Assembly: GCF_026151165.2 (NCBI RefSeq)
Contig: NZ_CP117849.1
Span: 4,030,001-4,094,000, forward strand
Direction: 5' to 3'
Length of the DNA: 64,000 nt
From: Cryobacterium sp. SO2
GTDB lineage: Bacteria > Actinomycetota > Actinomycetes > Actinomycetales > Microbacteriaceae
Shown one piece after another: positions 1 through 8,993 of this stretch. The translations under genes were made by a program, and so were the position numbers. Within the stretch, counting starts at the first letter, position 1, and each line of letters opens with the position of its first letter. The notes under the pieces are model-generated. The model was given only the letters and a program-made list of their open reading frames with translations, was not told where the DNA came from and ran no database searches.

Positions 1-528
1 CTCGACGCATGGCCGGAGTCCTCTCAGGTCACCACGACCGACGTCATCGTGTGCGGTGTCTCAATGACCCGGCTCGTCGAGGTGTGCCAGACACCGAGTG
101 TGCACACAGCGGCTGCTGTCATCCCCGGCACGCACGGGCGCAGGTCGCCCTACCGGGACGCCGCCGTGGTCGTTGTGCGAGTCACCGCGGTCTTGAAGAA
201 CTTCGATGCGGCCCGCGTTGTGCTCATCGACGCATGCCTGGACACGGTCAACGCCACGTGGCGAGAGACCCGACTCATCGGGCGAGCGTCCACGGTGAAG
301 AGCACCGCGGCGATTCTGCTCTCCGGCGAATCCCACGAAACACCGAGCATCGGCCGCGGCGTGATGGAACTGCCCGACGATCTCCGGGAAGGCGACCTGC
401 TCGCCATCCCCTGCACCGGTGTCGTCGCACTCCGGGACATCCGTGCCCGACCAACGGTGCTGACCGACACGATAGACACCCGCGAAGACAGCGCCGCCGA
501 GTTCACCTGGCTGGCGCAGCTCGCATGA
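1..528 (+). CDS. hypothetical protein, 5'-truncated by the window edge
   Basis: The reading frame is open from base 1, so the gene probably begins outside the window; an internal GTG at 49 is the first start codon inside it. No known domain is recognised. The protein is a paralogue of the next gene: both have a D-x-W-P-E segment near the N-terminus and a matching C-terminal block (GDLLAIPCTGVVALRDI here, GDLIAVPCDGALPLSDV there). The upstream residues read from base 1 align with the neighbour's N-terminal region, which supports the frame being coding before position 49. No signal peptide or membrane segment is visible. Function unknown; the pair is probably a tandem duplication. Confidence 0.6.
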   Translation, partial: LDAWPESSQVTTTDVIVCGVSMTRLVEVCQTPSVHTAAAVIPGTHGRRSPYRDAAVVVVRVTAVLKNFDAARVVLIDACLDTVNATWRETRLIGRASTVKSTAAILLSGESHETPSIGRGVMELPDDLREGDLLAIPCTGVVALRDIRARPTVLTDTIDTREDSAAEFTWLAQLA

Positions 529-568
529 CCAATCCCACACACCATCGCAATCCCACGGAGGAGCACTC

Positions 569-1141
569 ATGACTCTCATGTCCAGCATCCTGGCCAGGAC
601 TCCCCTGACGCACCGACCAGCCGACGTTGACAGTTGGCCGGAGGGCACCGTCCACACCGCAGATGATCTCATCATCAATGGGCTCTCCCTGGTTCGCGCC
701 AGCCACGACCGGACTCCCGCAGTACGAATCGGCGCGGCTCCCGACGCCGCGGAACGGCACGGCACGTCGCCGGAACGATTCATCACCATTCTGCTGACCC
801 GGGTGGAGGAGACCGGGTTCACCGATTCACATCGGCGCCGCGTCGTTTGGGTCGACGCCGAGCTGGACCACTGCCGCCCCAATGTGTCTGCAGCCCGCGT
901 TGTCGGCCGTCGCAGCGGTGCTCACCTCAAGCGCATGCAACTGCGTCCCCGGCCCCAGGACGACATGCAGTGGGTCTGGCTACCAGCCGATGTGGTGGTC
1001 GGCGATCTGATCGCCGTGCCGTGCGACGGAGCCCTGCCTCTCAGCGACGTCCGTCGACACAGCGCCCGGCCGGGTCGTCGCGACGACGAGGGGCCCGACG
1101 AGCCGGATGATTTCCTGTTCGCCCACGCGTGCCTGAAATGA
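569..1141 (+). CDS. hypothetical protein, tandem paralogue of the preceding gene
   Basis: A 190-residue protein with no recognised domain. The ATG at 569 is preceded by GGAGG at a good distance. Residues from about 20 onward align with the upstream gene: V-D-S-W-P-E-G near the start, a central strand-rich segment (VVWVDAELDHC against VVLIDACLDTV), and GDLIAVPCDG near residue 150. The gene lies 40 bases after its paralogue in the same direction, so both are probably one transcription unit. The two have diverged considerably, so the duplication is old or the second copy evolved fast. Function cannot be assigned from sequence. Confidence 0.65.
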   Translation: MTLMSSILARTPLTHRPADVDSWPEGTVHTADDLIINGLSLVRASHDRTPAVRIGAAPDAAERHGTSPERFITILLTRVEETGFTDSHRRRVVWVDAELDHCRPNVSAARVVGRRSGAHLKRMQLRPRPQDDMQWVWLPADVVVGDLIAVPCDGALPLSDVRRHSARPGRRDDEGPDEPDDFLFAHACLK

Positions 1142-1253
1142 CCCGCCGTGCCGAGCTTGAAGTGCCGCCGGTTGCCGCGCCGACGACGGGCATTGCCGTT
1201 GTGGCCCGTGACTGAACAACCGATTCGTCAGTCGGCTATCGCCTTCTGCTGAT

Positions 1254-1850
1254 TTACCAGCTGCCGGCTCCAGGTCCTCCTGGAGCCGGCGGCTGCGTTC
1301 TGGTGCGGGTCGAGTCCAGGTGATGCGCGGCGTCCGAGTACACGGCCGACCACACCATCTCGTGTTGCGCCGGCGTTGACCTGCCCTGCTGAATCGCATC
1401 GTCCGCGGTCGCCAGTATCGCGGCCATCGACGCCAGGTACCTGCACTCACGGGTGTGCCGGGAGTCGGGCACGAGGGTGGATCTGGCCGCAGTCAGTTCG
1501 AGGACCTGTTTCCGGACCGTGCCGGTGCCAGACGCCACAGCCACGGCCCCGACAACATAAAACGCGACGCAGCCGGTTCCGATGACCAGTCTCGAAGCGC
1601 CGGTCTCAGCAAGCACTGCGCACATACCCAACACGCCCACGAGGCCCAATATCGGCCAGCCGCGCCAGAGTCGCACCCATCGCCGTTGCCGAGCCGATAT
1701 CCCCGGCGGGTACAGCACGAGTCGGTAACCCACGCTGCCGTACCGGCCGACCGCAACGGTGTAGCTTCCCCACCGGCAACGCCAGTCAAGAATACGGGAG
1801 AGCCACCGGCCGAGCCTGGGTTCCGAACTGACCGTTCGCGCACTATTCAC
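1254..1850 (-). CDS. small membrane protein, DUF6611-like
   Basis: A 198-residue protein. The N-terminal 60 residues are basic and aromatic, followed by two hydrophobic segments (about residues 65-85 and 88-108) separated by a few residues, then a soluble C-terminal region of about 90 residues rich in Ala, Thr and Arg. The arrangement resembles a family of short two-helix membrane proteins of unknown function (DUF6611) found in Microbacteriaceae; this is a memory-based match without a search. Start is a GTG at 1850. It faces the upstream paralogue pair convergently and stands alone. Confidence 0.5.
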   Translation of the reverse strand: MNSARTVSSEPRLGRWLSRILDWRCRWGSYTVAVGRYGSVGYRLVLYPPGISARQRRWVRLWRGWPILGLVGVLGMCAVLAETGASRLVIGTGCVAFYVVGAVAVASGTGTVRKQVLELTAARSTLVPDSRHTRECRYLASMAAILATADDAIQQGRSTPAQHEMVWSAVYSDAAHHLDSTRTRTQPPAPGGPGAGSW

Positions 1851-1971
1851 CGTGCTAGCGTCCTCCTGGCGCGTCGCTGCTCGGAGAATCTATACGGAAC
1901 GCATGCGCCGAATCCGGTTTTTCATACGCTTTCCCTACGCCCCGCGTGCCCGCCGGAGGTGTGCGACGTTG

Positions 1972-3921
1972 TCAGCTGACGTGCACGTGCGGTCGTCGTT
2001 TGGCGTTGGGCTCGGATTCGCGAAGCACCTCACGGGTCACCGGGGCAATTTCCCCGAGGCCGGTGACGAGGAATTTGAACATATTCGCGAGCGGGTTCCC
2101 TTGGGTCCATTCGAAATAGATCTCCGGAATCAGGCCCGTCTGATCGCGGATCTCCAGCAGCACAGCGGCGATTGTGTTCGGAACGTTGCCGCTGGTCACC
2201 TGGAGAACCCGATAGCCGTGCTTCGCCACCCCACGCACGAGAAGGTCCTCCTCGAAATCAGATGAGTCAGATGGGAGCACTTCGAGGAAGATGATCGGTG
2301 AACCCGGTGGGATGTTGCCGAACCGGCGTTCATCCCGGCTCTTGTTGCGATACTCGACCTCGGTATCTTCGTCGGGTTCGTGGGAGATGATGCGGATGAC
2401 GTCGTAGTCTTCGGCATCACCGGTGACGAAGTCGAGTGCCGACGGGTCCAGAATCACCGAAGTCGCCCGCAGCTCGAAGGACCGCCGCACTCGGGACACG
2501 AGCGAGACCACCATGATGCCCACGATGAACAGTGCGGCAATGCGCACGCCATCGGGGCGTTCGACAATGTTGACGACGGTCGTGTAGACCAGGATCACCG
2601 CGATAACCGCGAAGCCGAGAGTCTGCCGACGCTGCTTCTTCCGGCGGGCGGAGAGCGTCACCGCAACGGATGCGGACGTCATCAGCACCAGGACGCCGGT
2701 CGCGTACGCGCCGCCCTGGGCGTCGACGCTGGCCTGGAAGGCGATCGTGATCACGAAGGCTATCCCCACGAAAACCAACACCAGGGGTCGCACCGCGCGG
2801 GCCCATTGCGGGGCCATGCCGTAACGCGGCAAATATCGCGGCACGAGGTTGAGCAGCCCGGCCATCGCCGATGCGCCCGCGAACCACAGGATGCAAATGG
2901 TGCTGATGTCATACACTGACCCGAACACATTGCCCAGGTATTCGTGGGCGAGGTAAGCCAGCGCGCGCCCGTTGGCGGGGCCGCCAGGCTGGAAGGCGTC
3001 CTGTGGAATCAACAGTGTCGTGACGATACTCGAGGTGATCAGGAACCCACTCATGATCAACGCTGCCGTGGTGAGCAGCCTTTTCGTGCCACGGATCCGG
3101 CCCGCGGGATTCTCCTCGGTGTCCGTCTGGCCACCCTTGACCTGCGGCATGACAGCCACCCCGGTCTCGAATCCTGACAGGCCCAACGCCAACTTCGGGA
3201 AGACCAGGAGCGCTATGCCCACCATCACCAGCGGGTTACCGTGTTGCACGGTCAACGCCGCCCACCAATCAGTGACAAGCACAGCGTTAGACGCCACGTG
3301 CGCGATCGAGACCAGGATCACGACCAGGTTGAGCAGGAGGTATACCGCGACGAGGACAACGGCGATTCCGATGGCTTCCTTGAACCCACGGAGAAACACG
3401 ATCCCGAGCAAGGTGACCAGGAACAGCGTGACCAGCACCTCCTGGCCGTGGAGCCAGGAGGGCGCGAAAGGATTTTCGATGGCGTGAGCGGTGGCATCCG
3501 CTGCGGAGAGGGTGATCGTGATCATGAAGTCTGTCGCAGCGAATCCAAGCAGCACCAGCACGAAGAGCTTGCCGGACCACCACGGCAACAGCTTCTCCAG
3601 CATCTGGATGGAGCCGGACCCCCTGAAGCTCTCTTCAGCCACACGCCTGTACACAGGCAACGCGCCCAACAGCGTCAGGGCGACCAGCACGATCGTGGCG
3701 ATGGGCGAGAGCAGGCCTGCCGCAAGGGCGGCGATCGCCGGCTGATAGCCCAGCGTCGAGAAGTAGTCGACGCCGGTCAGGCACATCACCCGCCACCAGG
3801 AATGGGTCCTTTCCACGGTGGCAGCATGCGGACCCACCCGATTGCCCAGTCGGTCGCCGCTGTCCTGTAACAGCCATGCCTTCACGTTCGTGGCCGAAGC
3901 TCGCGGTTTGTTCACGAGCAC
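1972..3921 (-). CDS. APC-superfamily amino acid permease
   Basis: A 649-residue integral membrane transporter. The conserved N-terminal APC segment (TGVDYFSTLGYQPAIAA) sits near residue 50, and about 12 hydrophobic helices follow up to about residue 470. A hydrophilic C-terminal domain of about 170 residues follows, probably cytoplasmic; this extra domain is typical of the larger permeases of this actinobacterial group. The family imports amino acids or related compounds by cation coupling; the substrate cannot be read from the sequence. Start is a GTG at 3921, with a second GTG two codons later. The gene is monocistronic; the GH42 gene lies 70 bases downstream on the same strand, behind its own promoter region. 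Confidence 0.8.
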   Translation of the reverse strand: MLVNKPRASATNVKAWLLQDSGDRLGNRVGPHAATVERTHSWWRVMCLTGVDYFSTLGYQPAIAALAAGLLSPIATIVLVALTLLGALPVYRRVAEESFRGSGSIQMLEKLLPWWSGKLFVLVLLGFAATDFMITITLSAADATAHAIENPFAPSWLHGQEVLVTLFLVTLLGIVFLRGFKEAIGIAVVLVAVYLLLNLVVILVSIAHVASNAVLVTDWWAALTVQHGNPLVMVGIALLVFPKLALGLSGFETGVAVMPQVKGGQTDTEENPAGRIRGTKRLLTTAALIMSGFLITSSIVTTLLIPQDAFQPGGPANGRALAYLAHEYLGNVFGSVYDISTICILWFAGASAMAGLLNLVPRYLPRYGMAPQWARAVRPLVLVFVGIAFVITIAFQASVDAQGGAYATGVLVLMTSASVAVTLSARRKKQRRQTLGFAVIAVILVYTTVVNIVERPDGVRIAALFIVGIMVVSLVSRVRRSFELRATSVILDPSALDFVTGDAEDYDVIRIISHEPDEDTEVEYRNKSRDERRFGNIPPGSPIIFLEVLPSDSSDFEEDLLVRGVAKHGYRVLQVTSGNVPNTIAAVLLEIRDQTGLIPEIYFEWTQGNPLANMFKFLVTGLGEIAPVTREVLRESEPNAKRRPHVHVS

Positions 3922-3990
3922 AGATTACGCCACACGATTCACGGCTAGGGCCGCTTCGTGGACGAGCGCTTCCCGGGGCGGCTGCGCCGG

Positions 3991-6003
3991 CTAGTCCTCC
4001 CGGATCACGGCGACACCGCCGGCCGGCAGCGGCACCCGCGCCTCGCACCGGTGGCCGGTGAGCAGGTCGGTGCCGCTGGCCTCGGCCCAGCCCTCCGTTG
4101 CCGTGTGATTGAGCAGGAACAGGTAGGAGCCGGCAGCCGACGTGCGCCGCACCGCTTCGACGCCGGGCGAGACCCGGGCGGCCGGCGTGACGCCGGACTC
4201 ATCCAGCACCCGGTCGAGGAATTCGGCCAGACCGGCCGGGTGCAGGTCGGTGGAGAGGTACCAGGCGGATCCGCCGCCGTCGAAGGCCCGGCGGGTGACG
4301 GCAGGGTAGCCGGCGACGTCGCCGGAGCTGTAGCGGGCGATCACCTCGGCATCGGGGGCGTGCACGAGTTCGCTCGAGCGCATGCCGCTCCAGCCGTTAT
4401 CGAGTTCGACCGTCTCATCGGGGGTGAGCGGGTAGAACTCCTCACTCCAGGCGCCGAGCAGGTCGCGGAAGGCGCCGGGGTAGCCGCCGGTGATGACGGT
4501 GTTGCGTTCGTCGACGATGCCGGAGAACCAGGTCACCACGACAGTGCCGCCGGCCCGGGCGAAGTCGGCCACAGCCTGGGCGTTCTCTGCCGAGACCAGG
4601 AACAGGCCGGGCACGACGACGAGCTTGTAGCCGGCGAGGTCGTGCCAGGCCGGGAGCACGTCGACCGTCACGGCCTTCTCGAAGAGGGCGCTGTGGATGG
4701 CGCGGGCCGTGTCGGCGTAGACCGGGTTGTTGGTGGGTTTGAGACCGCTTTTCAGCGCCCAGCCGGCCTCGTTGTCGTGCAGCAGGGCCACCTGCGCGCC
4801 GGCCACCGTGCTGCCCGTCACCTCGGCCAGCCGGCCGAGGTGGCCGCCGAGGGTGGTGATGTCGCGGAAGATCCGGGAGTCCCGGCCGGCGTGCGGGAGC
4901 ATCGCGGAGTGGAACTGTTCGGTACCGGACTTCGACGCTCGCCACTGGAAGTACATCACGCTGTCGGAGCCTCGAGCCAGGTGCGCCAGGGCGTGCCGGA
5001 TCAGCTCGCCCGGCTTCTTGGCCTGGTTGATGGCATGCCAGCTGGCGGCGCCGGCGGCGTGCTCCATCAGCATCCACGGGCCGCCACCGGAGATGCCGCG
5101 CATCCGGTCGCCGCTGAAGGCGAGCTCCTGGTGCCGCAGCGGGTCGGGGCCGTAGGTGTAGTGGTCGTTCGCCACGATGTCCACGTGCGGCGCCCAGCGG
5201 GCGTAGTCCACCACATCCGGCCCCAGGCCCACCATGAAGTTCGTGGTCACCGGCACGGCGGGGGTGTGCCGGCGCAGCACCGCCTTCTCGGCGAGGTACT
5301 GGTCGAGCAGCGCCTCGGAGGAGAACCTCTCGTAGTCCAGCAGCTGCCCGGGGTTGTGCGCGGTCTTGCTGCTCGGCGTGGTGACCTCCTCGAACGACGA
5401 GTAGCTGTTGCCCCAGAAGCTCATGCCCCAGGCCTCGTTGAGCGCGTCGACGGTGCCGTAGCGGTGCTGCACCCAGCGGCGGAAGTGCTCGTTCGACACC
5501 GGGCAGTGGCAGCGGGCGTTGCCGCCGCCGAGCTCGTTGCCCACGTGCCACATGGCGAGGGCGGGGTGGTCGGCCACGTGCTCGGCGAGCGCCTCGACGA
5601 TCCGCAGCGAGAAGGCGCGGTAGACCGGCGACGACGGGCAGAAGCCGTTGCGTCCGCCGGGGGCGAGCGGATGCCCGAACTCGTCCTGCGGCAGGATCTC
5701 GGGGTGCAGTCGGTGCAACCACATCGGCACCGCGGCCGTGGGCGTGGCGAGGTCCACCCGGATCCCGTTGGCATGCAGCAGGTCGAGCATCTCGTCGATC
5801 CAGCCGAAGTCGAACCGGCCGTCCAGCGGTTCGTGCTTGATCCAGGAGAAGACGCCGAGGGTGACGAGGTTCACCCCCACCTCCCGCATCAGCCGCAGGT
5901 CTTCGAGCACGGTCTCGCGCGGCCACTGCTCCGGGCTGTAGTCACCGCCGAACGAGAGGGCATCGGTGGGCCAGGCGGCGGCAGGTCGGGCGTCGGTGGG
6001 CAT
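3991..6003 (-). CDS. beta-galactosidase, glycoside hydrolase family 42
   Basis: A 670-residue cytoplasmic enzyme (no signal peptide) that would hydrolyse terminal beta-galactosides. The GH42 TIM barrel starts near FGGDYSPEQWP (residues 18-28). The acid/base Glu is E157 in WHVGNELGG, and the nucleophile is E314 in MLMEHAAGAASW. The CHCPVS stretch at about 165-170 is the remnant of the GH42 cysteine cluster. Trimerisation and C-terminal beta domains follow. The ATG at 6003 is chosen over an in-frame start 51 bases further upstream because AGGAGA precedes it at 5 bases. The gene is divergent from the GH1 gene, which suggests a joint glycoside-use locus. No transporter or sugar regulator lies beside it. 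Confidence 0.9.
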   Translation of the reverse strand: MPTDARPAAAWPTDALSFGGDYSPEQWPRETVLEDLRLMREVGVNLVTLGVFSWIKHEPLDGRFDFGWIDEMLDLLHANGIRVDLATPTAAVPMWLHRLHPEILPQDEFGHPLAPGGRNGFCPSSPVYRAFSLRIVEALAEHVADHPALAMWHVGNELGGGNARCHCPVSNEHFRRWVQHRYGTVDALNEAWGMSFWGNSYSSFEEVTTPSSKTAHNPGQLLDYERFSSEALLDQYLAEKAVLRRHTPAVPVTTNFMVGLGPDVVDYARWAPHVDIVANDHYTYGPDPLRHQELAFSGDRMRGISGGGPWMLMEHAAGAASWHAINQAKKPGELIRHALAHLARGSDSVMYFQWRASKSGTEQFHSAMLPHAGRDSRIFRDITTLGGHLGRLAEVTGSTVAGAQVALLHDNEAGWALKSGLKPTNNPVYADTARAIHSALFEKAVTVDVLPAWHDLAGYKLVVVPGLFLVSAENAQAVADFARAGGTVVVTWFSGIVDERNTVITGGYPGAFRDLLGAWSEEFYPLTPDETVELDNGWSGMRSSELVHAPDAEVIARYSSGDVAGYPAVTRRAFDGGGSAWYLSTDLHPAGLAEFLDRVLDESGVTPAARVSPGVEAVRRTSAAGSYLFLLNHTATEGWAEASGTDLLTGHRCEARVPLPAGGVAVIRED

Positions 6004-6183
6004 GTAATTCTCCTGATCAGCATCGGCCGGAGGGATGGGGCAGAGGGGCGGCAACCAGGCCCCGCGTGGGGCGCACCGGTGTTGCTACTTATTTTGGTTG
6101 CTTGATAAAGTCTAGTCATCGATGTTTTCGTGCGCCAGAGAACGCCGGAGAACATCACCAGAAGAGAAACGGACCACTCCCCC
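6004..6183. promoter_or_regulatory. shared divergent promoter region of GH42 and GH1 genes
   Basis: This 180-base gap holds a markedly AT-rich patch (about 6082-6130), unlike its surroundings, in which promoters for both glycosidase genes probably lie. On the minus strand a TAGACT/TAAGTA pair spaced by 17 is a weak promoter candidate. A TTGATAAAG stretch could belong to an operator, but there is no convincing palindrome. Assignment rests on position and composition only. Confidence 0.35.
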
Positions 6184-7605
6184 ATGACCGACGGCACCCT
6201 CGACTATCGCGACAGCGGCCTGCTCTTCCCGGAATCGTTCGTGTTCGGCTCGGCCACGGCCGCGTACCAGATCGAGGGCGCCGTCGACGAAGACGGCCGC
6301 GGCGTCTCGATCTGGGACACCTTCTCGCACACGCCGGGCGCCGTTCAGAACGGTGACACCGGCGATGTCGCCGACGACCACTATCACCGGCTCGACGCCG
6401 ACCTCGACCTCATCGCCGACCTGGGCCTGGACGCGTACAGGTTCTCGATCGCCTGGCCCCGCATCCAGCCCACCGGGCGCGGACCCGTGAACGCGGCCGG
6501 CCTGGCCTTCTACGAACGCCTCGTCGACGGGCTCCTCGCCCGCGGCGTGACACCGGTCGTGACCCTGTACCACTGGGACCTGCCGCAGGCCCTCGAGGAC
6601 GACGGCGGCTGGACGAACCGCGCGACGGCATACGCCTTCGCCGACTACGCCCGACTGATGGGCGCCGCCCTCGGCGACCGGGTGCCGATCTGGACGACCC
6701 TCAATGAGCCCTGGTGCTCGGCCTTCCTCGGCCACGGCTCCGGCGAGCACGCGCCCGGCCGGCGCGACAACGCCGCCGCGCTCACCGCGGCGCACCACCT
6801 CAACCTTGCCCACGGGCTCGGGGTCAGCGCTCTGCGCGAGGTAGTCCCGGCGGGCACCGAGATCTCGGTCACGCACAACCTGCATGTCATCCGCGGCGAT
6901 GCGGACTCGGTGCGCCGCATCGAAGGTGTGGGCAACCGCATCTTCACCGGCCCCATGCTGCACGGCGCCTACCCGGCCGACCTGCTCCACGACACCCGCG
7001 CCATCACCGACTGGTCGTTCGTGCTGCCGGGCGATGCCGAACTGATCCACCAGCCCATCGACGTGTTGGGCATCAACTACTACAACACCACCCTGGTCGG
7101 GCCGGCGACGGGGGCGGCGGATGCGGCCGACTCGGCCGCCGGGGCCGCCTCACGGGCGTCGGCGTTCCCCGGCACCGACGACATCCCCCGGCTGGAGCAG
7201 CCGGGGCCGTTCACCGAGATGGACTGGAACATCGAGCCGTCCGGGCTGCTTCAACTCCTCGAGGCGATGCGCGACGAGTTCCCCGGCCTGCCGCTGATGG
7301 TCACCGAGAACGGGGCGGCATTCGAGGACGTCGCCACCGTGGACGCCGACGGGGCCACCCGGGTGCACGACGAGGAGCGGGTCGACTACCTCCGCCGGCA
7401 CTTCACCGCCGCGCACCGGGCCATCCAGAACGGGGTGGACCTGCGGGCCTACTTCGTCTGGTCGCTGATGGACAACTTCGAGTGGGCTTACGGGTTCTCG
7501 AAGCGGTTCGGCATCGTGCGGGTGGACTATGCGACCCAGGAACGCACCCTCAAGGACAGCGCCCTCTGGTACCGCCAGCTGATCACGACGCGCCGCCTCC
7601 CCTAG
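6184..7605 (+). CDS. beta-glucosidase/6-phospho-type glycosidase, family GH1
   Basis: A cytoplasmic retaining beta-glycosidase of 473 residues. The family N-terminal signature FGSATAAYQIEGA is at about residues 21-33; the acid/base Glu is E175 in TLNEPW and the nucleophile E375 in VTENGAAF. The C-terminal SLMDNFEWAYGFSKRFG motif is typical of beta-glucosidases rather than 6-phospho-glycosidases. The ATG at 6184 is chosen because the protein then begins just before the barrel; an in-frame GTG at 6130 would add 18 residues without homology value. The ribosome site is weak. The gene ends 7 bases from the convergent Asp23-like gene. Confidence 0.9.
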   Translation: MTDGTLDYRDSGLLFPESFVFGSATAAYQIEGAVDEDGRGVSIWDTFSHTPGAVQNGDTGDVADDHYHRLDADLDLIADLGLDAYRFSIAWPRIQPTGRGPVNAAGLAFYERLVDGLLARGVTPVVTLYHWDLPQALEDDGGWTNRATAYAFADYARLMGAALGDRVPIWTTLNEPWCSAFLGHGSGEHAPGRRDNAAALTAAHHLNLAHGLGVSALREVVPAGTEISVTHNLHVIRGDADSVRRIEGVGNRIFTGPMLHGAYPADLLHDTRAITDWSFVLPGDAELIHQPIDVLGINYYNTTLVGPATGAADAADSAAGAASRASAFPGTDDIPRLEQPGPFTEMDWNIEPSGLLQLLEAMRDEFPGLPLMVTENGAAFEDVATVDADGATRVHDEERVDYLRRHFTAAHRAIQNGVDLRAYFVWSLMDNFEWAYGFSKRFGIVRVDYATQERTLKDSALWYRQLITTRRLP

Positions 7606-7612
7606 CGCCGCG

Positions 7613-8197
7613 TTACTCCTCGGCCTGGGCGTTCCGGCGCAGGTGCACATCGGTGATGGTCACGTTGACCGCCACGATGTTCAGCTCGGTGTGGTGCAGC
7701 AGCGTCGTCGTGATGGCGTCGCGCAGGCGCTGCGCGGTCTTGGGAATCCGCTCGCCCCAGAAGACGCTGGCCTCGACGTTCACCGTGACCGGGCTGCCCG
7801 GCTCGCTCACGTCGCCGTCGAGCTTGCACTTGCCGATGAAGGTGCCCGCGACGCCGTCGCCGGCGGACCGGATCAGGCCCCGGACGGCGCCTTCGGTGAG
7901 GCTCAGCGACGCCTTAGGCGACGGGTGTGACACCGGGATACTCCGCCCGGCGCGGGCCTCCCGGTTGATGTTCTTGAGGATGCCGGTGACCCAGCTGTCG
8001 TCGCGTTCGGGCTCGGCCGTCACGTCGTCGTCGAGGATGTTCTGCGCCATCGAGCGGAACCGGGTGAGCGCGTCCAACGCGATCCGGTGCTCCGGGGCCT
8101 TGTTGAGGAAGTCGTCCGGCGGGTTCTCACCGCGGTCGAGGTAGTCGCTGAGTTTGGCGATGAGGTCCTGGTTCAGGTCATCTGGTGAAGACATCAT
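7613..8197 (-). CDS. Asp23/Gls24-like protein with anti-sigma-like N-terminus
   Basis: A protein of about 194 residues encoded directly after the ECF sigma factor. The C-terminal half (from LTEGAVRGLI to VNVTITDVHL) has the Asp23/Gls24 pattern and ends with the same VNVTI(T/N)DVHL strand as the Asp23 protein at 8994. The N-terminal 60 residues (LSDYLDRGENPPDDF followed by a helix ending ALDALTRF) resemble the helical anti-sigma domain in layout but lack the His/Cys zinc ligands. The start is the ATG at 8197, overlapping the sigma stop as ATGA, because GGAGG lies 7 bases upstream; the ATG at 8203 would be only one base from it. Acting as an anti-sigma or sigma-partner protein is inference. Confidence 0.7.
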   Translation of the reverse strand: MMSSPDDLNQDLIAKLSDYLDRGENPPDDFLNKAPEHRIALDALTRFRSMAQNILDDDVTAEPERDDSWVTGILKNINREARAGRSIPVSHPSPKASLSLTEGAVRGLIRSAGDGVAGTFIGKCKLDGDVSEPGSPVTVNVEASVFWGERIPKTAQRLRDAITTTLLHHTELNIVAVNVTITDVHLRRNAQAEE

Positions 8198-8766
8198 CGC
8201 CATTCCTCCATCTCTTGCATGAGTTTCTGTCTGGCCCGGGCCAGCAGCCCGCGCACCGTAGACGGAGGCACGTCGAGCTCCTCGGCGATCTCGGCGTAGC
8301 TGTGCCCACCGATCTCACGCAGCGTCCAACACTGACGCTGTGATTCGCTCAGAGTAGCGAGTGCACGTGTGAGCCGCTCCCTTTGTGACGCGGCTTCGGC
8401 CTGCTGGTGCGGCGATTCGGACTCGGGAGCGGGCACATCCCACTCGCCGAGGGGCTGGTCGGACCGGCGCGCACGGATGCGGTCGATGGCCTTGCGGCTC
8501 GTGATGCGCATCAGCCAGGCCTTGGTGGCGGCCGGGTCCTGCAGTTCGGGGAGCCGCTCCCAGGCGGTGATGAAGGTGTCCTGCACCACGTCGTCGGCGT
8601 CGCCGTTCGAGCCCAGGATGCGCGTGGCGTAGGCCCGCATCAGCGGCCCATGCCGCCGGACGAGCACTTCGAAGGCACGCACGTCGCCGTCGATGGCGCG
8701 CGCGGCGAGAATCGCGTCGGTGGCGTCGCCGAGTGGCGAACGCTCATCTGACCCCGTCACTGACAC
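8194..8766 (-). CDS. ECF-type RNA polymerase sigma factor
   Basis: A 190-residue sigma-70 family protein with region 2 at about residues 30-100 (FEVLVRRHGPLMRAYATR, then DADDVVQDTFITAWERL) and region 4 at about 130-185 (LSESQRQCWTLREIGGHSYAEIAEELDVPPSTV, a helix-turn-helix). There is no region 3, as expected for group 4 sigma factors. It is the first gene of a two-gene operon with the Asp23-like protein and faces the Asp23/AmaP operon across 227 bases. This suggests that it directs transcription of that envelope-stress operon and perhaps its own. Target promoters are not identified. Confidence 0.88.
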   Translation of the reverse strand: MSVTGSDERSPLGDATDAILAARAIDGDVRAFEVLVRRHGPLMRAYATRILGSNGDADDVVQDTFITAWERLPELQDPAATKAWLMRITSRKAIDRIRARRSDQPLGEWDVPAPESESPHQQAEAASQRERLTRALATLSESQRQCWTLREIGGHSYAEIAEELDVPPSTVRGLLARARQKLMQEMEEWR

Positions 8767-8993
8767 CGGAGACCTCTCTCTACTCTTGCCCGCGACTCTT
8801 CCAATCGTCTATGCCGGATTGTCAATTCCGTGACGAACCGGCGGTGAGACGCGTCTGAACAATATCAATGAGTTTCGAGGAGAGAAAATCACCCTGAAGC
8901 AATAACCGTGCGACATAGTGACTATCTCACCATCCCGCTTTTTTGTCACAACAGATCCGCATATGCGCGGCGACCAGCACAGGAGCACTACTC
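8767..8993. promoter_or_regulatory. divergent intergenic region between ECF operon and Asp23 operon
   Basis: This gap of 227 bases separates the ECF sigma gene from the Asp23 operon and must carry the promoters of both. It is AT-richer than the flanks between about 8865 and 8960. AGGAG at 8981-8985 is the ribosome site of the Asp23 gene. No unambiguous ECF promoter pair or palindromic operator could be picked out by eye. Confidence 0.4.

Noticed and set aside
3958..6105. A 715-codon open frame on the + strand over the GH42 gene
   Set aside because: Antisense to a clear GH42 enzyme; composition is the mirror of the coding strand, with no domain.
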